Shown here in pieces: positions 6,102 through 6,841 of a DNA stretch of 6,841 nucleotides; position 1 is the first letter of the stretch; the number at the start of each line of letters is the position of its first letter. The stretch covers positions 1 to 6,841 of the forward strand of contig CAMAYA010000067.1 in assembly GCA_945862275.1 (NCBI GenBank), given 5' to 3'. A program made the position numbers and the translations under genes. The stretch is from Legionella genomosp. 1 (GTDB lineage: Bacteria > Pseudomonadota > Gammaproteobacteria > Legionellales > Legionellaceae). The notes beneath the pieces are model-generated. The model had not been told where the DNA came from. It saw only the letters and a list, made by a program, of their open reading frames with translations, and ran no database searches.

Positions 6102-6108
6102 GTATGCC

Positions 6109-6841
6109 TCAAGACTGTAAATGTGGATAGGGTGTTAGTATTCGTTGAATCATCACAACTAGCGCATAAATGAGTAACGTCAAACTGGCGCCAGCGGATG
6201 AAAGTGCCGCGCCCGTTAGGCCATAGAGCGGAACCAATACGGCATTTCCCAGCAGCAAGATACAAAAGGCCGACAAATTAATCGACAATAATAAACGATC
6301 GCTGTGCTGCGCGTAAAGGGTGTAGAGTGGGATATCAGCAATGCTGCGACACGCTGCACCAAACAGTAAAAAATAAAAAATAGACAGGTGCGACAGGTAG
6401 ATGGGTTTGTTGATGAAATTCACAAATGGATAAATCAGGCACAGACTGAATGCGGCAAAGAGTACAACGAACAGAGCGGTCTCTTTTAGCATCCGCATGG
6501 CTTCATCATGAAAATTTGAACGGTTGTTTTGTTTCCAGGCGGCTAGCAATTGAGCCAATCGCATTTTGGAGACACCTGTGTTGACTAAATTGTGCAAGGT
6601 GAGGCTTAAACCCGCATAGAAAGTATAGATGCCAACGGCTTCTAACCCGCAATAATAGTTTACAAAAAACCGCTCAATATACAGCATGCTCAGCGCACAA
6701 AAGGCAGAAACCATGAACGGGCGCGACACCTTGAGGCCCTGCCATATACGAACCCATTGAATGGGTTCGTACCAAATGACGCGCCAAGGCAGATGCTTTA
6801 GACCCATGCTCGCAATAAAAATACTAAACAGAGCGCCGATG
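6109..6841 (-). CDS. wzx: Wzx-type polysaccharide flippase, C-terminal part (5' end outside window)
   Basis: An open leftward frame runs from the window edge to a TGA at 6109-6111, giving 243 residues. The ATG at 6807 is internal, because the frame continues in hydrophobic sequence (IGALFSIFIAS) to the edge. About seven membrane spans are visible (roughly 1-12, 40-56, 66-86, 119-141, 149-168, 184-204 and 208-231). The segment YIERFFVNYYCGLEAVGIYTF (54-74) resembles the start of the second half of polysaccharide-biosynthesis (MOP superfamily) flippases. Wzx proteins usually have about 12 spans and 400-480 residues, so roughly half is present. The protein would move the lipid-linked repeat unit across the inner membrane. 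It is the first visible gene of the operon, and more genes probably lie upstream. Confidence 0.85.
   Translation of the reverse strand, partial: IGALFSIFIASMGLKHLPWRVIWYEPIQWVRIWQGLKVSRPFMVSAFCALSMLYIERFFVNYYCGLEAVGIYTFYAGLSLTLHNLVNTGVSKMRLAQLLAAWKQNNRSNFHDEAMRMLKETALFVVLFAAFSLCLIYPFVNFINKPIYLSHLSIFYFLLFGAACRSIADIPLYTLYAQHSDRLLLSINLSAFCILLLGNAVLVPLYGLTGAALSSAGASLTLLIYALVVMIQRILTPYPHLQS

Noticed and set aside
6805..6807. ATG as the start of the flippase gene
   Set aside because: The frame continues upstream to the window edge with hydrophobic sequence, and the protein would be only half the usual Wzx length, so this methionine is internal.
1..6841. CRISPR array, toxin-antitoxin pair, riboswitch or prophage genes
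   Set aside because: No regularly spaced repeats, no small paired genes and no recognisable riboswitch or phage sequences were seen on either strand.

Overview
The window looks like a bacterial chromosome, most likely a gammaproteobacterium. The class II fumarase keeps its active-site residues at the same positions as Escherichia coli FumC. The 16S rRNA methyltransferase, the thioredoxin and the tRNA-Leu(CAG) with encoded CCA are also of ordinary proteobacterial type. I cannot name a genus from the sequence alone. Overall base composition is moderate, with a more AT-rich patch at 150-260.

Layout, left to right. Positions 3-149 are the 3' end of an ISL3-type insertion sequence: the last 39 codons of its transposase and then a probable terminal inverted repeat. 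About 85 bases of unassigned AT-rich spacer and a hairpin follow. The leftward tRNA-Leu(CAG) gene (264-350) has a strong promoter of its own just downstream of leftward fumC (406-1797). A compact divergent promoter region (1798-1898) separates fumC from rightward rsmE (1899-2627). A trx gene (2664-2990) follows rsmE and has a near-consensus promoter overlapping the rsmE stop codon.

The right half (3045 to the window edge) is a leftward surface-polysaccharide operon. In transcription order it holds the C-terminal half of a Wzx-type flippase, a family 2 glycosyltransferase, a WbpV-like NAD-dependent sugar-nucleotide reductase/epimerase, and a multi-membrane-span Wzy-type polymerase. The genes are tightly packed: a 7-base gap, an 8-base overlap and an ATGA overlap. 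A strong hairpin with a T-tract in the leftward direction (2989-3029) ends the operon where it converges on trx.

Taken together, the right half supports a Wzx/Wzy-dependent O-antigen or capsule pathway: repeat-unit assembly on the cytoplasmic face, export by Wzx, and polymerisation by Wzy in the periplasm. The operon abuts conserved housekeeping genes, so this is probably the downstream border of the polysaccharide locus. I do not see a clearly novel system. The most interesting small-scale signals are two perfect 9-base-pair inverted repeats flanking the tRNA gene, one across its promoter and one including its CCA end.
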